From NCBI GenBank assembly GCA_015258065.1, contig JABZIZ010000015.1, positions 1 to 63,608 on the forward strand: a stretch of DNA of 63,608 nt, read 5' to 3'. The position numbers and the translations under genes are program-made. The notes under the pieces were generated by a model that ran no database searches, was not told the DNA's origin, and saw only the letters and a program-made list of their open reading frames with translations. Below are positions 49,204 to 58,498 of the stretch, one piece after another (the stretch's first letter is position 1; each line of letters begins with the position of its first letter). The stretch is from Lachnospiraceae bacterium (GTDB taxonomy: Bacteria > Bacillota > Clostridia > Lachnospirales > Lachnospiraceae).

Positions 49204-50700
49204 ATGACTACAGAAGAAAAATTAAAGAAATATCAAGACTGGATATTCAAATGCTCCGCCTACCAAATGGCGTTAAACATCATTGTGATTGATAAGCAGA
49301 CGGTGGCGCCTGTGGCAGGGGCGAGCTACCGGGATGAGCGTTCCGCATACCTTGAAGGGGAGCTTTTCAGTCTGGAAACCGATCCGGAAATCGTGGCCTT
49401 ACTGAAGGATTTGCGGGAGGATCCTGAGGTAGATGCGGACAATAGGAGGGCCATTGGGCTTTATTATAAAAAGGCACAGGATACGCTTTGCATTCCAAAG
49501 GCGGAGTTTGTGGCTTTTAAAAAGCTCTGTGCGGAGTCCTTTGATGCCTGGATTTTTGCAAAATCCAAGGCGGATTATTCCCTTTTTGCCCCCTACCTGG
49601 AGAAGATGATTGAGAGCCAGAAAAGGCTTTACGGTTACCGAAAGAGCGACAAGAGCATTTATGACCGTATGCTGGACGATTTTGAGCCGGGCATGAATCA
49701 GGAAAAGTACGATGCTTTTTTTGCTGCCTTAAAGGAAAGACTGGTGCCTCTTATTCAGAAGGTCACAAAGGCGAAACAGCTTCGGGAGGATTTTCTTACG
49801 CAGAGCTTCCCTGTGGAAGAGCAAAAGAAGTTTATGGAAGGGCTTTTGGAGTATCTGCATTTTGATCCTTCCTGGGGTTATCAAAATGAGTCCGAGCATC
49901 CTTTTACTTCCTGGACCTGTGAAAATGACTGCCGTACCACAACCAAATACCTCGAGAACAATGTAATTTCCGCCGTTTTATCCACGGTGCATGAGGTAGG
50001 GCATGCCTACTATGAGCACAATATCAACCCGAAGTATGACGGAATGATTTTGTCTGAGGGAGTGTCTTCCGGTATGCATGAGTCCCAGTCCAGGTTGTTA
50101 GAAAATTATCTGGGACGGTCGATGGCTTTCTGGAGCTATCACTATCCTAGGCTGCAAAAGCATTTTCCAAAGCAACTGGGAGAGGTATCTTTGGAAGAGT
50201 TTTATCAAGCCATCAATGTGGCCAAGCCGTCCCTGATCCGTACGGAAGCGGATGAATTGACCTATCCGATGCATGTCCTCATTCGCTATGAAATCGAAAA
50301 GGGCTTGTTTAACGGCAGCATTTCTACAGAAGGGCTGAACCGTACATGGAACGCAAAGTACAAGGAGTACTTAGGGGTAGATGTACCAAATGATCAGGTG
50401 GGCATTTTACAGGATGTGCACTGGTCAGACGGGTTGTTCGGCTATTTCCCGACCTATGCACTTGGCACCGCCTATGCAGCGCAGTATGTGAAGTCGATGC
50501 GAAAGGATCTGGATGTGGATGCTCTTTTGGCGGAAAACCATTTCGATACCATCATGAACTGGCTGAAGGAGCATATCCATACCTACGGTTTCCGCTATGA
50601 GGCACCGGAGCTGATGAAAATGGTGACCGGGGAAGAGTTTAATGTAAATGATTTCCTGGATTACATTGAGGAGAAATACACGAAACTGTATCAGTTGTAG
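49204..50700 (+). CDS. M32-family (Taq) metallocarboxypeptidase
   Basis: A 498-residue zinc carboxypeptidase of the M32 family. The zinc motif is VHEVGHAYYEHN (HExGH) near residue 262, and SEGVSSGMHESQSRLLEN supplies the third ligand glutamate (HESQSR is the family signature). VLIRYEIEKGLFNG and ALGTAYAAQY are later conserved words. It removes C-terminal residues from peptides in the cytosol. AAAGGAAACC precedes the ATG. The length is normal. Confidence 0.93.
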   Translation: MTTEEKLKKYQDWIFKCSAYQMALNIIVIDKQTVAPVAGASYRDERSAYLEGELFSLETDPEIVALLKDLREDPEVDADNRRAIGLYYKKAQDTLCIPKAEFVAFKKLCAESFDAWIFAKSKADYSLFAPYLEKMIESQKRLYGYRKSDKSIYDRMLDDFEPGMNQEKYDAFFAALKERLVPLIQKVTKAKQLREDFLTQSFPVEEQKKFMEGLLEYLHFDPSWGYQNESEHPFTSWTCENDCRTTTKYLENNVISAVLSTVHEVGHAYYEHNINPKYDGMILSEGVSSGMHESQSRLLENYLGRSMAFWSYHYPRLQKHFPKQLGEVSLEEFYQAINVAKPSLIRTEADELTYPMHVLIRYEIEKGLFNGSISTEGLNRTWNAKYKEYLGVDVPNDQVGILQDVHWSDGLFGYFPTYALGTAYAAQYVKSMRKDLDVDALLAENHFDTIMNWLKEHIHTYGFRYEAPELMKMVTGEEFNVNDFLDYIEEKYTKLYQL

Positions 50701-50710
50701 GGGAGGAAAT

Positions 50711-51130
50711 TTAAAGTTCGGTGTTTTCTAAGATGATGTTCAACATCTGACGAGGGGTAACTACATAAAATTTTTCAGGAAAATGCTTTATATTACCGGT
50801 GACAAGCCAAGCTTCTTCCGTTTTTCGTTGTTCCATTACCACTTCATAAAAAACTAAATCTTTCGGATCGGGAAGACTCACGGATAGCGGTTACGCATCT
50901 ATATAGAGACCATGCAGACGAAAAGTCTGTATAATATCATCAATCAAGTCTTTTGGAAGATGGAATTTGGGGCGAGATAATACATCCCGGTATTCTGACT
51001 CGATATTGTAATTTAAAACCGGTGTAATGGTACCGGAAAATACCATGTCGAGAATGTTACCGGGAACAGATTGATGCTTGAGCATTGCAGATACGAGTAC
51101 ATTGGTATCAATGACAGCAAAATATTTCAT
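50711..51130 (-). pseudogene. PIN-family toxin gene with an internal stop
   Basis: The first 79 codons encode the N-terminal part of a PIN nuclease of the COG1569 toxin type (VIDTNVLVSAMLKHQSVPGNIL, YRDVLSRPKF). A TAA at 50891-50893 interrupts it, and the same frame then continues for 60 codons with the expected PIN C-terminus (LPDPKDLVFYEVVME, AWLVTGNIKHFP, VVTPRQML) to a stop at 50711. One base change is thus enough to inactivate the nuclease, since the DP and TGNxKHFP acidic region is lost. It lies six bases after the antitoxin gene. Confidence 0.85.
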
Positions 51131-51136
51131 AAGATA

Positions 51137-51415
51137 CTATTTCCGTGCTTCTGCAATTTCTGCGTTGATTTCATCTAGGGACATATCGGAAATACCATAT
51201 TCTTCCGCAATTTTACTGGCTTTCTCTAAAGCATAAATTCCGGGGGAATACTTTTTTTCAAGGGTCATGCTAAATGGTATACCGTTTTCCTGATTTAACC
51301 TAGACATACACATCCTAAGATAGGCAGGAAGAGAAAGTCCCAGTTTTTCTAAGATTTGTATGGATTTTAGCTTTTCCGTGTCTTCTGTTCGGAATTGAAC
51401 CAGTGTACTTGCCAT
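51137..51415 (-). CDS. RelB/DinJ-like antitoxin
   Basis: A 92-residue protein whose first 50 residues look like a ribbon-helix-helix (LVQFRTEDTEKLKSIQILEKLGLSLPAYLRMCM), with a helical, acidic tail (SDMSLDEINAEIAEARK) typical of toxin-binding ends. The start is the ATG at 51415, after GGGGGC; the frame is open 12 codons upstream. It would bind and repress its own promoter and neutralise the PIN toxin encoded after it. Because the toxin gene is broken, it is now an orphan. Confidence 0.8.
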   Translation of the reverse strand: MASTLVQFRTEDTEKLKSIQILEKLGLSLPAYLRMCMSRLNQENGIPFSMTLEKKYSPGIYALEKASKIAEEYGISDMSLDEINAEIAEARK

Positions 51416-51566
51416 ATTTTCGCCCCCATTCGTAGAATATATACTAAACATCTTCTTGTGGTATTAGTATAGCAGACAGAAACCGGAAAAACAATCATAC
51501 GATTACTAATGATTACAAATAATTACGATTTGATTTATTAACGAAAGATGAGTAAAGGAGATTTTT

Positions 51567-51688
51567 GTGGCACGCTTTATTGTTTTTGATGTGGAGACAG
51601 CCGTGCCTGCGCGGAGATTTTGCTTCGTTATCTGGAAGCAGGGGCTGAGGTGAAGGACTTTATACGGACCTGCTCATTTAAGAAATAA
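51567..51688 (+). pseudogene. Exonuclease-like gene remnant
   Basis: GTG with AAAGGAG ahead begins VARFIVFDVETAVPA, the DEDD motif I start of DnaQ-like exonucleases, then the frame breaks within about 15 codons; the next frame carries EILLRYLEAGAEVKDFIRTC to a stop. It looks like an internal deletion joining two parts of a lost gene. Confidence 0.5.
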
Positions 51689-51696
51689 GGAATGGA

Positions 51697-51770
51697 GTGT
51701 TGAGTAAAGTGTTGAACAAAGAAATGTGTAAGTGCTGAACAAAGTGTTGAGCAAAGTATTAAATCAAGCA
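51697..51770. repeat. Degenerate 12-bp tandem repeats
   Basis: Five to six units like GTGTTGAACAAA in a row, one interrupted. In one frame they encode EQSVEQS-type residues, as in the C-termini of Rpn/YhgA-like nuclease-transposases, so they may be the tail of such a gene. Confidence 0.5.
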
Positions 51771-51781
51771 TATTAGAGATT

Positions 51782-52058
51782 TTGCAGGAAAGATATATAA
51801 AGGATATTATGAAGGACATTATGAAAGACATCATCATTCAAGAAGCTCTGCCGGAGGATGCGGAGGCAAGAATAGCTTATGCAAAACAGGTGGGTTCGGA
51901 AACAGACAATTTATCCTTTGGGAAGGAGGGATTTCCAATTTCCATAGAGGAAGAGCAGGAGGAAATTCGGCTTTAAAAAAGTGGGAACTTTACCGGCGTT
52001 TTTTAAGATTGGGGAAGAGTATATCGACTTTGACAGTATGGTGTTGGATCTAAGATAG
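51782..52058 (+). pseudogene. GNAT acetyltransferase remnant
   Basis: ALPEDAEARIAYAKQVGSET plus DNLSFGKEGFPIS is the N-terminus of a small GNAT family, followed by a stop at 51976; a shifted frame then gives FKKVGTLPAFFKIGEEYIDF and DSMVLDLR, the C-terminus of the same family. The acetyl-CoA-binding middle is missing. The front also carries three 12-bp repeats (KDIMKDIMKDII). Confidence 0.6.
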
Positions 52059-52090
52059 GATATACGGAGAAAAACCGGAAGAGGTAGCGT

Positions 52091-52768
52091 ATGCATAGAG
52101 AAGATTTTACCTTGTGTGGTCATAAACTAAGCTTATTTCAGGCGGAGAAAGCGGACTGCCCTCTGATTGTTTTTCACAGCTTTTCCGATGAGGGGGAGGC
52201 GGTGTATCAGGAGCTTCGAAAGCAGAATGCGCCGGAGTGTCATTTTCTATCCATTTCCGTTCATGACTGGCAGAGGGAGATGTCTCCCTGGCCGGCAGCG
52301 GCGCTCTCGAAAGACGGGGAGGCTTTTTCCGGAGGCGCGGATGTATATTTGGAAAGCCTACTGTCTGTTATTTTACCTTGGGCTACGGAAAGAATTCACG
52401 GAAAGGCGAGCTTGATAGGCATAGCCGGCTATTCTCTTGCCGGTTTATTTGCCTTGTATGCCCTGTATAAGACGGATGTCTTTTCCCGTGTAGCAAGTAT
52501 GTCGGGTTCTCTATGGTTTCCGGGAATGCGGAACTTTTGCAAAGAAAATACGATGAAAATCCTGCCGGAAAAGCTGTATTTATCCATTGGAGATCAAGAG
52601 TCCAAAACGAGACATCCTATTTTAAAAACCATGCAGAAAAATACGGAAGAGTTGCTCGGCTATTTTAGGAGCTTGGGGATTCCCTGCAAATATGAGTTGA
52701 ACCCGGGAAATCATTTTCAAGATGTCAATCTCCGCTGTGCAAGGGGAATTATGGAGCTTTTGCAATAA
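52091..52768 (+). CDS. Alpha/beta hydrolase (esterase-like)
   Basis: A 225-residue alpha/beta hydrolase of the putative esterase type. The nucleophile elbow is IGIAGYSLAGLFALYALYKT (GxSxxG, near residue 117), and GNHFQDVNLR near the end supplies the catalytic histidine. SMSGSLWFPG follows the nucleophile as in feruloyl-esterase and IroE-like proteins. It has no signal peptide, so is probably cytosolic. The substrate is not evident. Confidence 0.82.
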   Translation: MHREDFTLCGHKLSLFQAEKADCPLIVFHSFSDEGEAVYQELRKQNAPECHFLSISVHDWQREMSPWPAAALSKDGEAFSGGADVYLESLLSVILPWATERIHGKASLIGIAGYSLAGLFALYALYKTDVFSRVASMSGSLWFPGMRNFCKENTMKILPEKLYLSIGDQESKTRHPILKTMQKNTEELLGYFRSLGIPCKYELNPGNHFQDVNLRCARGIMELLQ

Positions 52769-52875
52769 ATATGGATTCATTGGATTGTAGAGATGGGAAG
52801 AAGGCGGAATCGTTGTTTGAGAAATAAGGCAATTCCGATCACAGGGTACAGTCACGGCGTACCGCTCTGCGTTCC

Positions 52876-53937
52876 CTAGAACTTGTAAAAGTAATAGGCA
52901 AAAAGAGCCAGTAAGTTTACAGAAACGATGACACACAGATGGGTACGATAACTGATTCTGAGGTAGGCGACAAACTCCCTTAAGATCGCATTTAAAGTAA
53001 AGTACCACTTGGTTTTTCCGCCAAAGCCCTTGCAAGAGATATGGAGCTTTTTGGCGAGAATCAGCGCGCGAAACACATGATAAGAAGTCGTCACAATGGC
53101 GAGGGAGGGTTTTTCTTCGGAAGAATCCTCCTCTATTTTTGCCTTGGAAAACAGGAGGTTTTCATAGGTGTTTTTGGACTGATCTTCGATCAGGATCCGG
53201 GAAGCGGAAATGCCCTTGGAAAGTACATAGCGCTTCATGCATTCTGCCTCTGTAATGCTTTCTCCGGGGCCCATTCCGCCGGAAAGGACCAATTTTGCAT
53301 CCGGATTTTTTTCCAGTAAAGAAATGCCTTTGTCTACCCGGTTCCGCAGGAGGGGCGTCATTTTCTCCCCTAAGATTCCGCAGCCCAGCACGATGATATA
53401 ATGAAAGCCCTGATTTTTCCGCAGATGCACCAGATTCAGTACGGCCGAAAAGGCATACATGGCAGCCAGAAACAAGAGGTAGGAAAGACTTAGAATGACG
53501 ACCAGATAGAGAGCCTCCAGGACGGGATAAGCCTCGAAGAAAGAGACGCGCGGAAAAAGGAAGAGGAAGAGGAAGAGACCGATCGAGAAAGCGAGAGACA
53601 AAAGGTTATGAAACTTGAATCCTTCCTTTCGAAGGATTTGAATCCCCTGAATAAAGTATAGGAGAAGAAAAGCAAGAGGGAAAAATACCAAAAAAAGAGC
53701 CAGAGCGGTCACCGATACGGTAAGCACCCCCATCCAAAAACTGCTTTTTTGGATTTCCTGCGAATAGGTAAATACGGTAAAAACAGAGGAAAAAAACAGA
53801 CTCAGAAGGAATAAACTGAGGAGCGTACCGGTCCACATGGATCTTCTTTCCTTGTATAAGCGATGGAAAAAAGCGCCGCCGCTGATCAGGCTTGCGGCAT
53901 AAAACAGGAGAACAAAAATATTACCGAATACTTTCAT
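52876..53937 (-). CDS. YdcF/SanA-like (DUF218) membrane protein
   Basis: A 353-residue protein with about five membrane segments in the first 170 residues, then a DUF218 domain: IIVLGCGILGEKMTPLLRNRVDKGI, LVLSGGMGPGESITEAECMKRYVLSKGI, IEDQSKNTYENLLFSKAKI, VTTSYHVFRALILAKKL. The family acts in envelope and exopolysaccharide processes in several bacteria; its chemistry is unsettled. One more helix closes the C-terminus. Confidence 0.87.
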   Translation of the reverse strand: MKVFGNIFVLLFYAASLISGGAFFHRLYKERRSMWTGTLLSLFLLSLFFSSVFTVFTYSQEIQKSSFWMGVLTVSVTALALFLVFFPLAFLLLYFIQGIQILRKEGFKFHNLLSLAFSIGLFLFLFLFPRVSFFEAYPVLEALYLVVILSLSYLLFLAAMYAFSAVLNLVHLRKNQGFHYIIVLGCGILGEKMTPLLRNRVDKGISLLEKNPDAKLVLSGGMGPGESITEAECMKRYVLSKGISASRILIEDQSKNTYENLLFSKAKIEEDSSEEKPSLAIVTTSYHVFRALILAKKLHISCKGFGGKTKWYFTLNAILREFVAYLRISYRTHLCVIVSVNLLALFAYYFYKF

Positions 53938-54186
53938 GATCTTGCGACTCCTCTCAAACGGCTTTTACTGGATTTCAGTAAGCAATCACAAGTTTTGTAA
54001 AGGCTTCCGGGAATCCCGAATGATGGTCTGCCAAATACGTTTGACGCCCACATCGAAATATACAGTATACCATATAGATGTGCAATTGATTCGTAAAAAC
54101 GATGAAGGGAAAAGATTGCTATTTCGGAGCGGGCAGTGTAGCATGTGGGTAGGTTTCAGTTGACTGCTTGAAGAAGGAGACAGGAG
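53938..54186. other. Intergenic stretch between divergent genes
   Basis: About 250 bases upstream of both the YdcF-like gene and the alcohol dehydrogenase gene. GAAGGAGACAGGAG is the ribosome site of the latter. I see no convincing promoter or structure. Confidence 0.4.
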
Positions 54187-55401
54187 ATGAGATTTACATT
54201 ACCAAGAGACATTTACCACGGAGAAAACGCACTGGAGGCACTGAAGACTTTTAAGGGAAAGAAAGCCTTTGTCTGCGTGGGCGGAGGTTCCATGAAGCGT
54301 TTCGGCTTTCTGGATAAAGTGGTGCAGTATCTGCAGGAAGCCGGTATGGAAGTAAAGCTGTTTGAAGGCATTGAGTCCGATCCTTCCGTCGATACGGTCA
54401 TGAAGGGCGCAAAGGAAATGCAGGACTTCGGGCCGGATTGGATCGTGGCAATCGGCGGAGGCTCCCCCATTGATGCAGCGAAGGCGATGTGGATTAAGTA
54501 CGAATATCCGGACTGCACCTTCGAAGATATGTGTAAGGTATTCGGAATTCCGACCCTCAGAAACAAGGCAAAGTTCTGCGCGATTTCCTCCACATCGGGA
54601 ACTGCGACGGAAGTAACCGCCTTTTCCATTATCACGGACTACCAGAAGGGGATTAAGTATCCGATTGCGGACTTTGAAATCACGCCTGATGTGGCAATCG
54701 TCGATCCGGCCCTGGCACAGACCATGCCGAAGAAGCTGGTGGCGCACACCGGAATGGACGCTTTAACCCATGCGATTGAGGCCTATGTCTCCACGGCAAA
54801 CTGCGATTATACGGATCCTCTGGCGCTGCATGCCATTGAAATGATTCGAGACAATCTGGTGAATTCTTATAACGAGGACAAGCAGGCCAGAAATGAAATG
54901 CACAATGCACAGTGTCTTGCTGGAATGGCCTTTTCCAATGCGCTTCTCGGCATTGTTCATTCCATGGCGCATAAGACCGGTGCGGTATTTGGGGATTTAG
55001 GTGCGCATATCATTCACGGTGCGGCAAATGCCATGTATCTTCCGAAGGTCATTGCTTTTAATGCAAAGGATGAGACGGCAAAGAAGCGCTATGCCAAGAT
55101 TGCCGACGTCATCGGCCTTGCCGGAAACAGCGATGAAGAAAAAGTAAAAGCCTTGATTGCCTATGTCAGAGATCTCAATGATCAGCTGAACATTCCGCAT
55201 TGCATTCAGCACTATGGTGCAGATTCTTATCCCGCCGAGCAGGGCTTTGTTCCGGAGAACATTTTCTTAGAAAGACTTCATGACATTGCGGTCAATGCGA
55301 TTGCGGATGCCTGCACTGGCTCCAATCCCCGCCAGCCCAGCGTAGAGGAAATGGAAAAGCTCTTAAAGTGCTGCTACTATGATACGGAAGTCGATTTTTA
55401 A
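54187..55401 (+). CDS. Iron-containing alcohol dehydrogenase
   Basis: A 404-residue group III alcohol dehydrogenase. GGGSPIDAAKAMW (near residue 95) is the NAD(P)-binding loop; HTGMDALTHAIEAYVS and GIVHSMAHKTGAVFGDLGAHIIHGAANA hold the metal-binding histidines with an earlier aspartate (DPAL). It would interconvert alcohols and aldehydes, probably butanol or ethanol in a fermenting cell. It is a single gene with a good ribosome site. Confidence 0.93.
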   Translation: MRFTLPRDIYHGENALEALKTFKGKKAFVCVGGGSMKRFGFLDKVVQYLQEAGMEVKLFEGIESDPSVDTVMKGAKEMQDFGPDWIVAIGGGSPIDAAKAMWIKYEYPDCTFEDMCKVFGIPTLRNKAKFCAISSTSGTATEVTAFSIITDYQKGIKYPIADFEITPDVAIVDPALAQTMPKKLVAHTGMDALTHAIEAYVSTANCDYTDPLALHAIEMIRDNLVNSYNEDKQARNEMHNAQCLAGMAFSNALLGIVHSMAHKTGAVFGDLGAHIIHGAANAMYLPKVIAFNAKDETAKKRYAKIADVIGLAGNSDEEKVKALIAYVRDLNDQLNIPHCIQHYGADSYPAEQGFVPENIFLERLHDIAVNAIADACTGSNPRQPSVEEMEKLLKCCYYDTEVDF

Positions 55402-55440
55402 GGGGAAAAGAACTCTAAAGAAAATCGTCACCTCTTTCCT

Positions 55441-55475
55441 GCGGCCTGTTTCCCCACAAAAGGGTTACAGGCTGC
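55441..55475. terminator. Hairpin between convergent genes
   Basis: GCGGCCTGT (55441-55449) pairs with ACAGGCTGC (55467-55475) with one mismatch. It overlaps the end of the lyase gene and could act for both strands, although T-runs are poor. Confidence 0.45.
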
Positions 55476-56511
55476 GGATGATTTCACAGCATTTTTTTAC
55501 ATCCGCTTCCCTTGTGGACCAGCTGGTGCAAAAACGAATTACGCTGGAATTTTCGTCATAGCGTTCCATGTAGGCGTACTGCGCCTGTTTTTTTAATTTT
55601 GTCATCTTTTCGTGGGAAATGATAAAAAAGACCTGATTGGTGGGATAATCTCCAAAAAGGGGAAGACCGGCATCCTGTAAGGCTTTCTTGATTTCCCGGG
55701 CATAGGCATTGGCTTTTTTTCCGATATGGAGATAGAGATCCTCCTGGAACAGCTCGTCAAACTGCAAACCCAGAAGCCAGCCTTTGGCAAGGAGGGCGCC
55801 GTGTTGTTTGATGGAGGTAAAAAAATGAGGCAGGCGCCTGGAATCCGGAATCACGACAGCCTCTCCGAACAAAGCGCCGCATTTGGTGCCTCCGATATAG
55901 AAAACATCACAAAGTTTGGCCAGATCCGGAAGTGTCACATCGTTTTCCGGAGCGGCTAGGGCATAGGCCAGGCGGGCGCCGTCTACAAAGAGCAGCAGCT
56001 GATGTTTTTTACAAAGGTTTGAGATGGCGGTCAGTTCCGCCTTGTCATACAGACTGCCGTATTCGGTGGGCTGAGAAAGATAAACCATGCCGGGCTGGAC
56101 GGTGTGCGCATTGTTTTCATCCAGGGCAAAGTCTGAAAGAAAGGCCTCCAAAGTTTTGGGGGAGAGTTTACCGTCCTTCCCCTTTAAGGGGAGAACCTTA
56201 TGCCGTGTCAGTTCAATGGCTCCGGCTTCATGAACGGCAATATGCCCGCTGTCGGCACAAAGGATGCCTTGGTAGGAAGCCAGGAAGGAATCGATTACCG
56301 TGGCATTGGTCTGGGTTCCGCCGACCAGAAATTCCACCTGCGCATCGGGACACTGGCAGGCTTTTCGGATTTTTTCCTTGGCGGAAGTGCATATTCCATC
56401 GCTCCCATAGCCCGGATAAGGATTTCGGTTCTCTTCGGTCAGGCGTTTTAAGATATTTTCGTGACAGGCTTCCTGATAATCGGATTGGAATTGCAGGATA
56501 TCGGTATGCAT
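55465..56511 (-). CDS. Threonine aldolase-like PLP enzyme
   Basis: A 348-residue fold-type I PLP protein of the beta-eliminating lyase/threonine aldolase family. FLVGGTQTNATVID is near the PLP phosphate site, FVDGARLAYALAA has the PLP-contacting aspartate, and YIGGTKCGALFGEAVVIP holds the PLP lysine. It would split L-threonine or related beta-hydroxy amino acids to glycine and an aldehyde. AAAAAGGAGG precedes the ATG at 56511; the frame opens 28 codons earlier without a ribosome site. Next to an alcohol dehydrogenase that could reduce the aldehyde, which is only inference. Confidence 0.88.
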   Translation of the reverse strand: MHTDILQFQSDYQEACHENILKRLTEENRNPYPGYGSDGICTSAKEKIRKACQCPDAQVEFLVGGTQTNATVIDSFLASYQGILCADSGHIAVHEAGAIELTRHKVLPLKGKDGKLSPKTLEAFLSDFALDENNAHTVQPGMVYLSQPTEYGSLYDKAELTAISNLCKKHQLLLFVDGARLAYALAAPENDVTLPDLAKLCDVFYIGGTKCGALFGEAVVIPDSRRLPHFFTSIKQHGALLAKGWLLGLQFDELFQEDLYLHIGKKANAYAREIKKALQDAGLPLFGDYPTNQVFFIISHEKMTKLKKQAQYAYMERYDENSSVIRFCTSWSTREADVKKCCEIIRSL

Positions 56512-56786
56512 AGGCCTCCTTTTTGATCGGGGCTCCATCGGCGGATGGACGACCGGGAGCGATATGGATGATATTTTGCTTTGGGTGTCTGTCAATAGAT
56601 CATAAGCTCTCCTGGAAGGATGAAAATGTTTGAGGATGAACCCTTATTATATTGTAAGGAGGGCAGCAGGCAAAAATCAAGCAGGAATCTCCTTTCCGCT
56701 CATCTCACGTTTTTCCTGACAGAGGATTTTTTGAAAAATGTAGAAAAAGGGGTTAACCCTTAACTTCCGTAAAAAGTGTATTTCAC

Positions 56787-58139
56787 TTAGCTTCCGAATT
56801 GTATTGCTCTATATCGCGTGGTAAGGCTACCCCCCAGTTTGATAATTTGTCCCCGATCTACCATCGTTTTTAAAATGCGGCCGGCGGTAGACTGGCTGAC
56901 TTCCAATAGCTCTTGCACTTCCTTTCTGGTGATTTCTTTCTGTGTAGATAGGACTTGCATAATTTGCTCCTCAGCGGAGGGCAGTGCAGGGGAGGGCGCT
57001 ACAGAATAAGGAGCAACAGAATAGCAGACATGATCCTCTTTTACGATTTGTCCTGCATTGGTATTGGGAAGGACGATTTTAAAGGCATTATTGCTACAGA
57101 TAATGGAGGGTTGTTTCCATTTTCCAAAGTAGCTGTCCATGATTTTTTTAATGCCGGTTCCATAGGCTTCTATTAATTGCAAACGATAGAAAATATTGGC
57201 AAGATGGGGATTTCGGCAAACGGAAATCCCTAACTTGATATCCGCAAGCTCCAATCCTGTGGGTAGACCGCCAAGAGTCACAAACTCCATGTGGTCCGGA
57301 TAAATACTGATAAGGGTAGCGGCATGGAAGGCGTAGTCTCGGTGTATCAAGGAATTGAGCAGTGCCTCCCGGACGGCCACTTCCGGATAGTCCCGATTAT
57401 CAATCCGCAGTAATTTATCAAAGCTTGCATGTACTTGGTTATGAAGGTCGATATAGTCGTATACATCATGAAGCTGTTGCATAAGGGAACCGGAAAACTC
57501 TCTACGATCTTTAAAGACAGTTTCCGTGCCACTTTCAAAAACAGCAAGCTTAATAGAGTAGGGACATTGATCGGAGAGTAATAGGGCAAGATTTGTATAG
57601 AGCTTGTCGGTGGACTGCATGTGTAGCGTTTGCATTTGCGCCTGTGCGAAAGGAATCTTTCGAGTTTTAAATTCTTGCCTTAGAGCATCAAAACTTAAGG
57701 CTTGACTTAGGGAACGCATCTCTTCAAAGCTGTCACCATCGGTTTCTTTAATCATTTGTCGGATGGCGGTATCGCTTGCCGGCACGGAAGAATATCCCTG
57801 CCTTACATAAACTCCTTCAGGCCTAAGCCCTTTTTTGATTAGATAGTAAGGGCGATTGGTTCCTCTTTGAATATGGACTGCGATAATAGATTTCCCCTCA
57901 AGTTCCAGTGTCTCATAATGGATAAACATGGTGATATCCGGTTTAATACTATCTCTTACCATGTTGGAGATTTGTAATGCGGAGTCATCTGTATTTTTTA
58001 CGCCAATGATTTCTCCTTGATCCGTTATTCCGACATAGATAATCCCCCCGTTACAGTTGGCAAAAGCGATTATTTCTTTCTTAATATCGTCTTGTACAAT
58101 TGATTTTAGCTCGACATTTTCTGATTCTTGAAATTTCAT
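56787..58139 (-). CDS. AlbA_2/Schlafen-like ATP-binding regulator
   Basis: A 450-residue protein: an N-terminal AlbA_2 domain (ENVELKSIVQDDIKKEIIAFANCNGGIIYVGITDQG), a histidine-kinase-like middle (EALLNSLIHRDYAF, TLGGLPTGLELADIK, EAYGTGIKKIMDSYF), and a C-terminal winged helix (QKEITRKEVQELLEVSQSTAGRILKTMVDRGQI). It matches putative transcriptional regulators with a helicase-like AAA_4 domain. The role is not known; some relatives sit in defence islands. Confidence 0.85.
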   Translation of the reverse strand: MKFQESENVELKSIVQDDIKKEIIAFANCNGGIIYVGITDQGEIIGVKNTDDSALQISNMVRDSIKPDITMFIHYETLELEGKSIIAVHIQRGTNRPYYLIKKGLRPEGVYVRQGYSSVPASDTAIRQMIKETDGDSFEEMRSLSQALSFDALRQEFKTRKIPFAQAQMQTLHMQSTDKLYTNLALLLSDQCPYSIKLAVFESGTETVFKDRREFSGSLMQQLHDVYDYIDLHNQVHASFDKLLRIDNRDYPEVAVREALLNSLIHRDYAFHAATLISIYPDHMEFVTLGGLPTGLELADIKLGISVCRNPHLANIFYRLQLIEAYGTGIKKIMDSYFGKWKQPSIICSNNAFKIVLPNTNAGQIVKEDHVCYSVAPYSVAPSPALPSAEEQIMQVLSTQKEITRKEVQELLEVSQSTAGRILKTMVDRGQIIKLGGSLTTRYRAIQFGS

Positions 58140-58202
58140 TTCATCACCTTCGGATCTTATCTGTGTTTCCTCATGTGCGAATCGTTCTCTTTATTCTCCT
58201 CT

Positions 58203-58254
58203 TTCTAATCATTCTAATCATATCAACTAGGCCTGTCAAGAAGAATGATTAGAA
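58203..58254. repeat. 13-bp inverted repeat
   Basis: TTCTAATCATTCT (58203-58215) and AGAATGATTAGAA (58242-58254) are perfect inverse copies 26 bases apart; TCTAATCAT is also repeated in tandem. It lies upstream of the AlbA_2 gene and may be its operator. Confidence 0.65.
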
Positions 58255-58425
58255 TACGAAATTTTTCTATTAAAATACTGTTTCTCACAAGGAAAACTTC
58301 CTCTAAGCCTTTTAGTGCTTTGGATAAGGTGGGCTGTGTTACATGAAGCAGCTCCGCTGCGTGGGACATATTTTTTTCCTAGGTAACAGCGAGAAAATAT
58401 TTTCGTTTTTTGAGAATAGCCTTGA
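58223..58425 (-). pseudogene. LysR regulator N-terminal remnant
   Basis: Reading the minus strand gives YFLAVT, a TAG stop (58379-58381), then EKNMSHAAELLHVTQPTLSK and ALKGLEE, the typical LysR winged helix, after which the sequence leaves the family and stops at 58223. Start codon region and the whole effector domain are missing. It faces away from the NAD(P)-binding protein gene, the usual LysR arrangement. Confidence 0.7.
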
Positions 58426-58469
58426 GGAAAAGTGACAGTAAAATTTTTTTGAAAGATGTAATAAAATAG

Positions 58470-58498
58470 TTGACAATAAAATTCGACCGTGCTATATT
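58470..58498 (+). promoter_or_regulatory. Promoter of the NAD(P)-binding protein gene
   Basis: TTGACA (58470-58475), 17 bases, TATATT (58493-58498). A 14-bp direct repeat AAAGATGTAATAAA occurs at 58452-58465 and 58509-58522, on both sides of the promoter, which may be the binding sites of the lost regulator. Confidence 0.7.
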
